From Spirochaetales bacterium (GTDB lineage Bacteria > Spirochaetota > Spirochaetia > Treponematales > Treponemataceae): a DNA stretch of 64,000 bases. Positions 1-7,656 of this stretch are shown here, one piece after another (positions within the stretch are counted from its first letter, which is position 1; every line of letters begins with the position of its first letter). The notes beneath the pieces were generated by a model. That model did not search any database, was not told the DNA's origin, and saw only the letters and a list, made by a program, of their open reading frames with translations. Location of the stretch: positions 81,546 through 145,545 of the forward strand of contig QKEL01000003.1 in the NCBI GenBank assembly GCA_003252395.1. The letters are read 5' to 3'. A program made the translations under genes and the position numbers.

Positions 1-794
1 GAAGCCGCGCGGAAGGCCGCGTTAACCTCATCCACGGTCACGTCGCGGCTCAGCGTTACCGTCAGGTCCACGATCGACACGACCGGGACCGGCACGCGGA
101 GCGAGTAGCCGGTGAGCTTTCCGTCCAGGGCCGGGATAACCCTGCCGATCGCCTTGGCGGCGCCGCTCGAGTACGGGACTATGGAAAGGGCCGCGGCCCT
201 CGCGCCCCGCAGGTCCCTTTCCGGCCCGTCGTGCAGGACCTGGCTATTCGTGTACGCATGGGTCGTGTTCATTAAGCCGTGCTCGATCCCGAAAGCCTCG
301 TGAAGCACCAGGGCGACCGGCGCGAGTCCGTTCGTCGTGCAGGAACCGTTGCTAATCACCGTATGCCTCGCGGGATCGTACAGGCCGTCGTTCACGCCCA
401 TCACGACGGTCAGGTCGTCGCCCTTGGCCGGGGCCGAGACGATCACCTTTTTTGCGCCCTTCGCGCCCAAATGCCTATCCGCGTCGGCCCGCGCGGTGAA
501 GCGGCCGGTCGACTCGATCACCACGTCCGCCCCGACCTCGGCCCAGGGAATGTTACCGGGATCGCGTTCGGCGAACACACGAATTCGTCGCGAATCGACC
601 CTCAGCTCGCCCTCGCCGTATTCCACCGCGGGGCCGAACGTTCCGAGGAGGGAATCGCGCTTCAGAAGATGGGCCAGGGTGCGGCTGTCGGTCAGGTCGT
701 TTACGGCGACGACTCGAATGTCAGACCTGCCCCACGCGGCCCTCAGGAAATTGCGGCCGATGCGGCCAAAACCGTTAATACCGATGTTCAGCAT
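1..794 (-). CDS. gap: Glyceraldehyde-3-phosphate dehydrogenase, divergent, 3' end outside window
   Basis: Phosphorylating GAPDH of glycolysis; 264 of roughly 335 codons are inside the window. The reverse complement reads without a stop from ATG at 794. It starts with the Rossmann motif GINGFGRIGRN and has VNDLTD, which suggests NAD preference. The catalytic cysteine is residue 152 and the active-site histidine (HAYTNSQ) is kept. The active-site strip reads SNGSCTTNG instead of the usual SNASCTTNC, and the phosphate-site strip reads VPYSSGAAKA where TTTGAAKA is usual. It may be a second, specialised GAPDH rather than the housekeeping enzyme. It lies 84 bp downstream of an AraC-type regulator on the same strand. 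Confidence 0.9.
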   Translation of the reverse strand, partial: MLNIGINGFGRIGRNFLRAAWGRSDIRVVAVNDLTDSRTLAHLLKRDSLLGTFGPAVEYGEGELRVDSRRIRVFAERDPGNIPWAEVGADVVIESTGRFTARADADRHLGAKGAKKVIVSAPAKGDDLTVVMGVNDGLYDPARHTVISNGSCTTNGLAPVALVLHEAFGIEHGLMNTTHAYTNSQVLHDGPERDLRGARAAALSIVPYSSGAAKAIGRVIPALDGKLTGYSLRVPVPVVSIVDLTVTLSRDVTVDEVNAAFRAA

Positions 795-878
795 GGTTTA
801 TCTCCTTGCTACTTTTGCGTTCCTTCTTACAATCAAAGTATATACAAAGAGAAACATGGCATACATGACAACTTTATA

Positions 879-1853
879 TCATATACTGCCAAAACGTTCG
901 CGATAATCGGTCGGTGAAATGCCGAGGTTTCGGTCGAAAAGACGACGGAGATTAAGGGCGGTCGATAGGCCGCAGGCGGAGGCTACTTCTTCCAGGGTTT
1001 CCCTCCCCTGCTCCAGGCGCTGCCGGGCGGCTTCCAGTCGGAGGTCCTCCACGAAGCGGGCGGGGGTCGTTCCGGTTTCATGGGCGAAAACCCGGCAAAA
1101 GTTCCTGAGGCTCATTGCGGCCCGGTCGGCCAGGCGCTCGACGCTCAAGTCCTCGTCGAGGTTCTCCAGCGCCCAGCTTTGCACCTTGCCGATCGGGGTT
1201 TCGGGGTCCGCCTGGCTCGCGAGGAAACGGCTGAACTGGGCTTGCCCCCCGGGGCGGCGGAGATAGAGAACCAACTCCCGGGCGACTTCCCGGGCCACGG
1301 CGGAGCCCAGGTCCTCGGCGACGAGGGCCAGGGTCAGGTCGAAGCCGGAACTCGCCCCGGCGGAGGTCCAAACCGGGCCGTCGCGCACGTATATCGAATC
1401 GCGGTCCACGGAGGTAGTCGGCGAGAGGCGTTCCAGGGTATCGAAAAACCGCCAGTGGGTGGTGGCCCGCCGGTTTTCGAGAAGGCCGGCCTGGGCGAGA
1501 AGTAGGGCGCCGCCGCAAACCGACACGGTCCGTCGCGCCTTGCCGGAGGCATTGCGCAGCCAGGGAACGGCCACGGCCTCCTGTTCGGCCGCAACGGCCC
1601 GGTTCGTGACCACGATGGTATCCCACGCCCGATCGGGATCGATTTCGGAAAGGCTATAATCGGCGAGAAGATGCAGTCCCGAACGGCCAAGCACCGTCCG
1701 GTGGGCCTGGGGCGTCGCCGTCGTAACGCGATACGGCAGGTTGTCCGGCGAAAAACGCCGGTTCGCCTGATCGAGAATGTCAACGACCCCGGTGGGCTCG
1801 AACAGCATGCCGCCGTCGGGTACGATAAGCAGGAATTCGCGGGTATGTGCCAT
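879..1853 (-). CDS. DJ-1/PfpI-like (GATase1) AraC-family transcriptional regulator
   Basis: A 324-residue cytoplasmic regulator of the FtrA/GlxA architecture. An N-terminal DJ-1/PfpI-type sensor domain (about 5-175) carries cysteine 113 in SVCGGALLLAQAG and the family strip RRATTHW. A double helix-turn-helix AraC domain fills the last 105 residues (LSVERLADRAAMSLRNFCRVF and the LSTALNLRRLF region). I prefer MAHTREF at 1853 over the upstream ATG because a -10-like AATACT ends six bases before it, which suggests a leaderless mRNA. It precedes the divergent GAPDH gene on the same strand, so control of that gene is possible. The ligand is unknown. Confidence 0.85.
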   Translation of the reverse strand: MAHTREFLLIVPDGGMLFEPTGVVDILDQANRRFSPDNLPYRVTTATPQAHRTVLGRSGLHLLADYSLSEIDPDRAWDTIVVTNRAVAAEQEAVAVPWLRNASGKARRTVSVCGGALLLAQAGLLENRRATTHWRFFDTLERLSPTTSVDRDSIYVRDGPVWTSAGASSGFDLTLALVAEDLGSAVAREVARELVLYLRRPGGQAQFSRFLASQADPETPIGKVQSWALENLDEDLSVERLADRAAMSLRNFCRVFAHETGTTPARFVEDLRLEAARQRLEQGRETLEEVASACGLSTALNLRRLFDRNLGISPTDYRERFGSI

Positions 1854-1916
1854 AAGGCAAGTATTGCGCATTTAAGCATTTCTTGCCATATCTACTCCGA
1901 CAAAAAACCAATAAAA

Positions 1917-2585
1917 TCACTCGTTTCCCACGAGGCTTCTCGCGAATTCCCCGGCTTTCGCGAGGTCTTCGGCGTTGGGTCGGCCCTTGTTTATGCCACC
2001 GAATAAAAATAAAAAGCTGTTTTTGTTGAAGCCCGCGGTATTGAACTCTCCGACAACCTCGCAGCCCTTGCTCAGGAGTATAGTCCTGAGGGCTTCATGC
2101 GGATCCCCGAATCCGTGCTTCAGGTCAGTCGCCCGGGAAACCCCGCTCGTGGAGAAAATGAATGCCTTCTTGCCGCAATTCTCGGGAAGCCGTTCCGCCG
2201 CGGCGAGGAGAAGCCCATGGTGGCGCTGGTCGAAAATCCCCGAACCGAATCCGATCAGCGCGTAATTCCGAAGGCTTTCGGCCGTCGCGGCTTCCGTCGA
2301 AAGGACGTCGGCGTTTAGGGCCAAGGCCATTTCGTCCGCTATTTTCTTCGTGCTTCCCGACGGCGCCGACAAAAGGACTATCGCGCGGCCGGTCCCGGCA
2401 ACCGCTTCAGTGGAGCCCATACCGACTTCCAGCCCGGTAGCGGCGCTCGTTCCGTCCAGCCCGTTTCCGGTAGCCGCGCAGGAAGAAAGGGCGCCCCAAA
2501 CCGCCAAACCGAAAAAGGCCCGAAGGCGCCCGCGCGCGCCAACCGTCGAAGAGCGGGGCAGGTCTCCCCTCGCAGGCAACCGCAT
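1917..2585 (-). CDS. Putative lipoprotein with a flavodoxin-like domain
   Basis: 222 residues. The N-terminus has an arginine-rich n-region, a hydrophobic stretch and a good lipobox LSSC with cysteine 36, then a linker rich in Gly, Ala, Ser and Thr. From about residue 66 there is a flavodoxin-like fold: a hydrophobic strand RAIVLLSAPSGSTKKIADEMA, with the phosphate-binding loop as SAPSGSTKK, then YALIGFGSGIF and KKAFIFSTSG. The start was chosen because its ATG overlaps the upstream TGA as TGATG, implying translational coupling with the outer-membrane gene. Flavodoxins are normally cytoplasmic, so a membrane-anchored exported form is odd. FMN binding is inferred. Confidence 0.65.
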   Translation of the reverse strand: MRLPARGDLPRSSTVGARGRLRAFFGLAVWGALSSCAATGNGLDGTSAATGLEVGMGSTEAVAGTGRAIVLLSAPSGSTKKIADEMALALNADVLSTEAATAESLRNYALIGFGSGIFDQRHHGLLLAAAERLPENCGKKAFIFSTSGVSRATDLKHGFGDPHEALRTILLSKGCEVVGEFNTAGFNKNSFLFLFGGINKGRPNAEDLAKAGEFARSLVGNE

Positions 2586-3256
2586 CAGAACTTGATTCCA
2601 AGGTAGACATTCGGCTCGAACAGCACGTAGTTCTTGCTCCATGGGCTGTTTTCTACCTGCCGGAACGATTCCGGAACCGCGGTCATTACGGGCCAGTAAT
2701 TGAGGTGAACCTGCGGAGCGACGTAAAACCTTCCCCGCAAGAATTCAAACCGGTAACCGACATGGTACGAGGTATACAGCCTAAACCCGTTCTTGATCGC
2801 GTCGCCGTCGGTATCGAGATAGGTTTGCGCCATCGGCATGATTTCCACCGCCCCGAAAAGGCCCTCCCAAAACCGACGCTGGTAACAAAGCCCCGCGCCG
2901 TACTCGAGCAATCTCCCCGGGTAATACGAGCTTTCCTTCATCAGATGGTCGGAATCCCACAACTGGATGCCGAGGGGCTCGAACAGCTTCCAGGTCGCTA
3001 TCTTTATCTCGACTTTATCCTTATCCGTGATTTGGTACCCGAAGTGGAATTCGTACATCTGGATGTTCGTCGCTTCCTCCCCGAAGTTCATGAAGGAATG
3101 CCAGGTGGTCGCTACGGAAAATTTCCTGTCTTCGGATGAAAGGGCTCCCGCCGCGCAAAGGAACGCCAGCAGGCACGCAGCGATACGGGCCTTCAGGCCG
3201 GCCCGAAGCGGGCTTACGGTATCCGTCGCGCGGGTTCCGAAAAAACTCAATGTCAT
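2585..3256 (-). CDS. Putative outer-membrane beta-barrel protein
   Basis: 223 residues with a signal peptide (hydrophobic ARIAACLLAFLCAAGALS, cleavage near residue 40) and many alternating aromatic strands such as YEFHFGYQI and FYVAPQVHLNYW. It ends in phenylalanine, as many outer-membrane barrels do. The start at 3256 has the strong ribosome site GGAGG seven bases upstream. It lies just downstream of the Crp/Fnr gene and is coupled to the flavodoxin lipoprotein gene. No named family recognised; a small porin or channel is possible. Confidence 0.6.
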   Translation of the reverse strand: MTLSFFGTRATDTVSPLRAGLKARIAACLLAFLCAAGALSSEDRKFSVATTWHSFMNFGEEATNIQMYEFHFGYQITDKDKVEIKIATWKLFEPLGIQLWDSDHLMKESSYYPGRLLEYGAGLCYQRRFWEGLFGAVEIMPMAQTYLDTDGDAIKNGFRLYTSYHVGYRFEFLRGRFYVAPQVHLNYWPVMTAVPESFRQVENSPWSKNYVLFEPNVYLGIKF

Positions 3257-3281
3257 GATAACCTCCGTTTTGCTTACGGAA

Positions 3282-3310
3282 AGGTTACCCTGACGCCGCG
3301 CGGATATCAA
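3282..3310 (-). promoter_or_regulatory. Candidate promoter of the barrel/flavodoxin pair
   Basis: Minus-strand -35 TTGATA (3305-3310), 17-base spacer, -10 TAACCT (3282-3287), 25 bases before the ATG. The -35 box abuts the Fnr-like palindrome. Confidence 0.45.
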
Positions 3311-3324
3311 TTGACGAAAGTCAA
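3311..3324. promoter_or_regulatory. Crp/Fnr-type operator palindrome
   Basis: TTGACGAAAGTCAA is a perfect 5-4-5 palindrome with the layout of an FNR box (TTGAT-N4-ATCAA). It sits immediately upstream of the -35 box of the barrel gene and directly behind the Crp/Fnr gene stop. Placement next to -35 fits class II activation or repression. Confidence 0.6.
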
Positions 3325-3336
3325 GAAAGAACGGGG

Positions 3337-3939
3337 TCAGCCCTTTTTCGAAATCCGTTTCCTGATCCGGCTTAAGGATTCGGGCTTAATCCCGAGGTAG
3401 CTTGCCAATTGATATTGGGGAACGCGCTGGACCAGGGCGTTCTCGTTCTTTACGAGGGCGAGGTACCGTTGCTCGGGCGACGACATTTTAAAGCCGTCAA
3501 AACGGTCCTTGTACCCGGCCATGATTTTTTCTCCCATGACGCGGGAGAGCTTTTCTAGCTGGGGATACTTCGCGTACAGTTCCGTTTCCATGTCGGGAGT
3601 GCCCACTACGGCCACGGTGGTTTCGAGGCATTCGAGATACAGTTCCGAAGGCTCTCCCGTGCCGTAACAGGAAGGGGAAACGACCTGTTCTTCCAGGTGG
3701 AAATCGGTGGTTACCTCTTCATCGTTTTTGAAGTAATACGTCCTTACGAGCCCCTCCAAGATGAAGTAGCACTCGTTGCAGGGCTGGCCCCGTTTCAGGA
3801 GGATCGTGCCTTTCGGATATTCCCGGATGAACATTCTCTCGGAAAGCGCCCGCTCCAGTTCTTCGCTGAGTTCGATATATTTCGAAAGGTACCGGGTTAA
3901 TTCCCCTGCCCTGCCGGAATGGTTCCCGCTTTCTTCCAT
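3337..3939 (-). CDS. Crp/Fnr-family transcriptional regulator
   Basis: 200 residues: cyclic-nucleotide-type beta-roll (about 20-130), dimer helix, then a C-terminal helix-turn-helix. The recognition helix reads PESLSRIRKR, matching the E-x-x-S-R pattern by which E. coli FNR contacts TTGAT half-sites. A TTGAC-N4-GTCAA palindrome lies 13 bases past its stop, upstream of the next gene. Cysteines 54, 57 (CNEC), 91 and 104 could serve redox sensing, but they are not at FNR's N-terminal cluster positions. It likely controls the downstream barrel/flavodoxin pair. Confidence 0.8.
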   Translation of the reverse strand: MEESGNHSGRAGELTRYLSKYIELSEELERALSERMFIREYPKGTILLKRGQPCNECYFILEGLVRTYYFKNDEEVTTDFHLEEQVVSPSCYGTGEPSELYLECLETTVAVVGTPDMETELYAKYPQLEKLSRVMGEKIMAGYKDRFDGFKMSSPEQRYLALVKNENALVQRVPQYQLASYLGIKPESLSRIRKRISKKG

Positions 3940-4014
3940 GCTTTCTTCTATCCTCGATCCCGCGGCTTATATGCGTCGGGCACCGGGCGACCGGCGCCGG
4001 AAAACCCCTGTGAA

Positions 4015-4044
4015 AGTATAGCCGGTCAGGGTCGAAAAAGTCGA
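4015..4044 (-). promoter_or_regulatory. Candidate promoter of the Crp/Fnr gene
   Basis: Minus-strand -35 TCGACT (4039-4044), 18-base spacer, -10 TATACT (4015-4020), 75 bases upstream of the start codon. Confidence 0.4.
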
Positions 4045-4113
4045 GCGAGTTCCTAATGGCCGATTACGTCTAACGAGCGAAGGGGAAGTATCCCCTTGGC
4101 TCTGAAAGTTTCC

Positions 4114-4146
4114 GCCCGGCTATCCGCGTTCCGCGGATAGCCGGGC
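4114..4146. terminator. Perfect 15-bp hairpin in the gap before the Crp/Fnr gene
   Basis: Arms 4114-4128 and 4132-4146 (GCCCGGCTATCCGCG and its exact complement) around a three-base TTC loop, 43 bases past the stop of the oxidoreductase gene. No T-run follows on the minus strand, so it is either a non-canonical terminator or an mRNA 3'-end stabiliser. Confidence 0.5.
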
Positions 4147-4189
4147 AAAAACGTTTCTCCGCCAACCCCTCGTGCGCATTTCTCGATCC

Positions 4190-5275
4190 TCAGCGCGCCC
4201 AAACCTGGGTCGCCGTGATCGCGGGGCTACCCGTCGCGATGGCCGTCCGCATCATGATCGCGAGATAGGTGTCCTGCGAGGCTTCGGCGAGCGAATAAAA
4301 GTCCTTTCCCGTCTCGACGTACTCTTTCATGCGTAACAGGCAGCGGGCCTGGGCGATTTCCTCGTCCGAAAGGCGGGCGGGAGCGGTTTCGTTCCTGAAT
4401 AGCACGCGGTCCGCGAGGTTGACGCTTTTCAGGAAGTATCCTTCCATATTTCCCTCGCCGCCGGTTTGAACGCGTTCCATCTCCGCGTGGACGGGCGACA
4501 GAAAGTCTTTAAGGTAGCGTACCTTTCCGTCCGCGATTTCGCCCCGTTCTCCCCTGACCAGGATTCTTTGCGTACGTACCCAGGACCGGTGCTGGTTTGA
4601 CTCGTAATCGAACAGCGCGCGCTTGCCGGCGAAATCGAACAAGGCGATCTGCTGCTCGGGATTGACGATCTCTTCCGCGGTTGGGTCCCCGCCCCGTCCG
4701 GGGCCGTCGATTACCGGCGCCGAAAACGACGAAGCCCGTATTTCGGCGTTTTCGAAGCCGATTCCCAGGTATTTGCGGATCAGGCTTACGTTATGGTAAC
4801 TATGGTTCACGGATATATGCGCGTACGCCGGTTTCCCTATTTCGCCCGACGCGATCAGGGCAAGCCGGGCCGAATGCATCGGCTGGAGGGCGTATTGTTC
4901 CGCGACCTGGATGCGCGCTCCCCCGTTCCGCGCCGCTTCGTTCAGGGCGAGGAGTTCTTCGACCGTGGACGCCGGCGGCGTCTCGACCAGTAGGGGAATG
5001 CCCAGCGGCATCAGGTCTTTAAGAACGCCCGTAACCGCGTTTCCCGGGACGGAGACAAAAAGGAAATCGGCCCCGTTGCCGTCCGCGAGCTCGGCGGCCG
5101 TACGGAAAGCCTGAACGCCCCATTGGGCCGCAATCGCGGCCCGCGTTTCCTCGCTTCTGCTTACGACTCCCGTTACCGCGCACGTATCGCCCATCAGCGC
5201 CGCCGTTTTCAGGTAGCATGCGGACCGCCAACCGCTTCCGACGATGCCGAACCGTATGCGTGACATTGTTCCCAT
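4190..5275 (-). CDS. Gfo/Idh/MocA-family oxidoreductase, EKP lysine missing
   Basis: 361 residues. N-terminal Rossmann fold (RIRFGIVGSGWRSACYL) and a C-terminal alpha/beta domain typical of NAD(P)-dependent sugar or inositol dehydrogenases. The family motif EKP, whose lysine is catalytic in characterised members, is here VETPP, so the lysine is a threonine. A candidate active-site strip HISVNHSYHN is present. A GGGAG ribosome site supports the start. It follows a MATE exporter by 89 bases and may share its transcript. Substrate unknown. Confidence 0.8.
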   Translation of the reverse strand: MGTMSRIRFGIVGSGWRSACYLKTAALMGDTCAVTGVVSRSEETRAAIAAQWGVQAFRTAAELADGNGADFLFVSVPGNAVTGVLKDLMPLGIPLLVETPPASTVEELLALNEAARNGGARIQVAEQYALQPMHSARLALIASGEIGKPAYAHISVNHSYHNVSLIRKYLGIGFENAEIRASSFSAPVIDGPGRGGDPTAEEIVNPEQQIALFDFAGKRALFDYESNQHRSWVRTQRILVRGERGEIADGKVRYLKDFLSPVHAEMERVQTGGEGNMEGYFLKSVNLADRVLFRNETAPARLSDEEIAQARCLLRMKEYVETGKDFYSLAEASQDTYLAIMMRTAIATGSPAITATQVWAR

Positions 5276-5364
5276 TGATATCTCCCTACCGGCTTACTGG
5301 CCGCTAAAATCGCCGAAGCGCGAAGACGGTTAACGTTTTTTTTTGGCACGGATCAATCACGGCC

Positions 5365-6711
5365 TCAGGCCGGCCTCTCCCCGATAACCGAATTCGTTTT
5401 CCACTTGCCCTTTTGCCAGCGCCATATATTTATTCCCGCCCTGACGCACTCGTCGCCCAGCATGCAAAGCCAAAGGCCGATGATCCCGAATCCCGCCTTC
5501 GTGACAAGCCACATCACGGGCACGAGTCCCCACATGAAAATCATTCCCACGGTCACCGAGAACTTTCCGTCGCCGACGGTTTTGAGGGCAACGCCGCCGA
5601 GGACATTGATAGAGCGGATTGGCTCCATAAAGAGGCAAATCATGAAGATCCAAAAGCCCATGTTAATGATGACGGGATCTGCCGTGAAGAACGAGAACAG
5701 GAACCGGTGAAAGGCGAGATACACGGCCATATTGACCGCCGCGAAAACGGTCGAGTACAGCGCGATCTTCCAGTAGGTCTTATGAACCTCGTCCGTCTTT
5801 CCGGCGCCAAGATAATGGCTCATGATGATTTGCCCGGCCGACGTGAGCGTCCATGATACGGTCAGGTCGACGAAGATGAGCCTCGTCACGTAGGTATTGG
5901 CCCCCATGGCCTCAAACCCGAGGTTTATGATAAGGACGGAGACGATGAGCCCCTGGAACGTATAGCTTAACGGCTCGAGCGCCGAGGGAATGCCGATTTT
6001 GAGAATCGGCAGCAGAACCTCCCTCATTTGCGAGAATATCCCCTTCACGAAAAAGTCGATCCTGAGTTTCCAATGAACCAGGGGAAACAGGATAAGAAAG
6101 CCCGCCAGGTACGAAATAACGGTGGCAAGCGCGATGCCCCTGATTCCCAATGCGGGAAAAAACCAAAAGCCCGTGAGGAAGGCCCAGTTCAGGAAGATAT
6201 TCAGCACGTTCGTGATTATCGTCGCGACCATGTTCCATTGCGTGAGGGTTCTTGCGGAAAGGATTGCCGCGTACGAAAAACGCATGCCGACGAGAACGAA
6301 GTTTACCGCGATCACTTCCAGATACCGTGAGGCGTACCCGTTTTGCGCCTGGGTCATCCCAAGCCAAAGCCCGAGCCTTCCCGAAAGGAAAAAGTACGAA
6401 AGCGCCAGGAACAGCCCGCACAGGGAGCTTATTATTATGTTGCAAAAATACGTCGGGATTTCCCTGTCCCGGCGGCCGGCCCCTATATACTGCGAAGCGA
6501 CGCTGGTTCCTGCCGTCGTGAACGACGGAAGCACCCAGTATCCTATCCAAAGGACGGCGCCCAGCATTCCGACCGAGGAGGCGACCTCGTCGGAAATCTT
6601 GCTGAGAAAAAAAGTATCGGCCAGGGTTACGAGACCTCCGGTCAGTCCCTCGATAAACATGGGCCACGCGAGAGAAATCAGTTTTAGGTTAATTTCCGGT
6701 TCTTTTGACAT
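5365..6711 (-). CDS. MATE-family efflux transporter
   Basis: 448-residue inner-membrane protein with about 12 membrane helices, starting MSKEPEINLKLISLAWPMFIEG in the manner of DinF/NorM-type multidrug and toxin extruders, which exchange substrates for Na+ or H+. The start at 6711 has GGAG eight bases upstream; the longer reading frame back to 6819 lacks one. It lies upstream of the MocA-like oxidoreductase on the same strand. Substrate unknown. Confidence 0.85.
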   Translation of the reverse strand: MSKEPEINLKLISLAWPMFIEGLTGGLVTLADTFFLSKISDEVASSVGMLGAVLWIGYWVLPSFTTAGTSVASQYIGAGRRDREIPTYFCNIIISSLCGLFLALSYFFLSGRLGLWLGMTQAQNGYASRYLEVIAVNFVLVGMRFSYAAILSARTLTQWNMVATIITNVLNIFLNWAFLTGFWFFPALGIRGIALATVISYLAGFLILFPLVHWKLRIDFFVKGIFSQMREVLLPILKIGIPSALEPLSYTFQGLIVSVLIINLGFEAMGANTYVTRLIFVDLTVSWTLTSAGQIIMSHYLGAGKTDEVHKTYWKIALYSTVFAAVNMAVYLAFHRFLFSFFTADPVIINMGFWIFMICLFMEPIRSINVLGGVALKTVGDGKFSVTVGMIFMWGLVPVMWLVTKAGFGIIGLWLCMLGDECVRAGINIWRWQKGKWKTNSVIGERPA

Positions 6712-6871
6712 AGGTAACGCTCCATTTACTGTACGGAAGCCCGAATGATATTCCAGTAACGAACAACTATCAAGAAGGCGGAAAACCCCTCGATACGGCA
6801 AGAATCGTAAAGATTTCAATACCGTGCATGGCTATGATATGAAACGTTTTTTTTGCCAGGGAGGAATTTAT

Positions 6872-6961
6872 ATGGAGCGTATTTCGGTTTTCACCTCGGG
6901 TAGCGTTCCTGCCGCCCGAACCATTCCGAATTATCGAATATGCGTTCCCCTTATGGATTGA
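6872..6961 (+). CDS. Possible 29-residue small protein
   Basis: ATG at 6872 has a strong ribosome site GGGAGG seven bases upstream, and the frame runs to TGA at 6959-6961, overlapping the tail of the minus-strand membrane gene by 11 bases. The peptide begins MERISVFTSGSVPAARTIP and has no recognisable domain. A TATGAT box lies about 40 bases upstream. It may be a remnant of a longer gene or a false positive. Confidence 0.25.
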   Translation: MERISVFTSGSVPAARTIPNYRICVPLMD

Positions 6962-7391
6962 TCCCGCGAGTACCCGATACTCTTTTCCTTTTCCCTTCCC
7001 GCGCGGCCGCGTCCTTTTTCTGATTCCGCTCGTGCATCTTGATGGCGCAGCCGCAGTAGCCGTGCGTGATCATGCAGAACCCGCCGCCGACGGTGAACAG
7101 GCCCCAGAAAAGGGGAAGGTCCAGGGTCTGAAGGATAGTCGGGGGGGCCGGCAGGAAGGGAAGCTGATAAAGCGAATACGCGGTTACGAGGCAGCCCGCG
7201 ACAAAGGCGAAATGACCGAGTATCGCGGTGAAATTCCGGTGGCGCGTCCATCCGATTTTCCAGCCGAAGACGGCGAAAAAGAGCCCTATCGCGATCCCGA
7301 TGATTCTCGCCGGGTTTCCGGTCAATATCAGCTGTACGACGCTTAAAAGAAACACGGCCACGCCGATAAAAAAAGTCCTGATCGCCCTCAT
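6951..7391 (-). CDS. Small integral membrane protein, unknown function
   Basis: 146 residues with about four hydrophobic segments (first RTFFIGVAVFLLSVVQLILTG) and a basic, lysine/arginine-rich cytoplasmic tail. A cysteine-bearing stretch GFCMITHGYCGCAIKM precedes the tail. The start at 7391 is set by GGAGGGG directly upstream. No family recognised. It lies downstream of the alpha-xylosidase operon across a 265-base gap holding GC-rich hairpins. Confidence 0.6.
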   Translation of the reverse strand: MRAIRTFFIGVAVFLLSVVQLILTGNPARIIGIAIGLFFAVFGWKIGWTRHRNFTAILGHFAFVAGCLVTAYSLYQLPFLPAPPTILQTLDLPLFWGLFTVGGGFCMITHGYCGCAIKMHERNQKKDAAAREGKRKRVSGTRGINP

Positions 7392-7543
7392 GAGCCCCTC
7401 CAAAAACTATGCCTTACCTATTGCTATTCAACAGCGTTCGGCGTTTTTTTCGTCACCTTGAGGAAGGTATGTATCGGCGGCGGGGAGGGATACGCCGGAT
7501 ATGCCGTTTCCCTTCGATCGCGCCCCGCTTCGATCGCCCTCCC

Positions 7544-7556
7544 GCGGCGGCTCCGC
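7544..7556 (-). repeat. GC-rich intergenic hairpin motif, copy 1
   Basis: Minus-strand GCGGAGCCGCCGC; one mismatch to copies 2 and 3. It lies in the 265-base gap 7392-7656, which holds no gene. Confidence 0.5.
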
Positions 7557-7567
7557 GCGAGGAAGAG

Positions 7568-7594
7568 CCCGGGGCGGACGGAGTGCGCCCCGGG
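7568..7594. terminator. Strong GC hairpin downstream of the alpha-xylosidase gene
   Basis: Arms CCCGGGGCG (7568-7576) and CGCCCCGGG (7586-7594) with a 9-base loop, 63 bases beyond the stop of the GH31 gene. There is no good T-run after it on the minus strand, so termination efficiency is uncertain. Confidence 0.45.
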
Positions 7595-7656
7595 CGGTTT
7601 ACCCCCGTGGCGCCTTCTGCCTCGATCCTGAAATTCTTGCCCCGCTCAAGCCCGAT

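Noticed and set aside
5325..6860. Similar AACG plus T-run sequences on both sides of the MATE gene
   Set aside because: Only about 12 matching low-complexity bases, too little to call flanking repeats of a mobile element.
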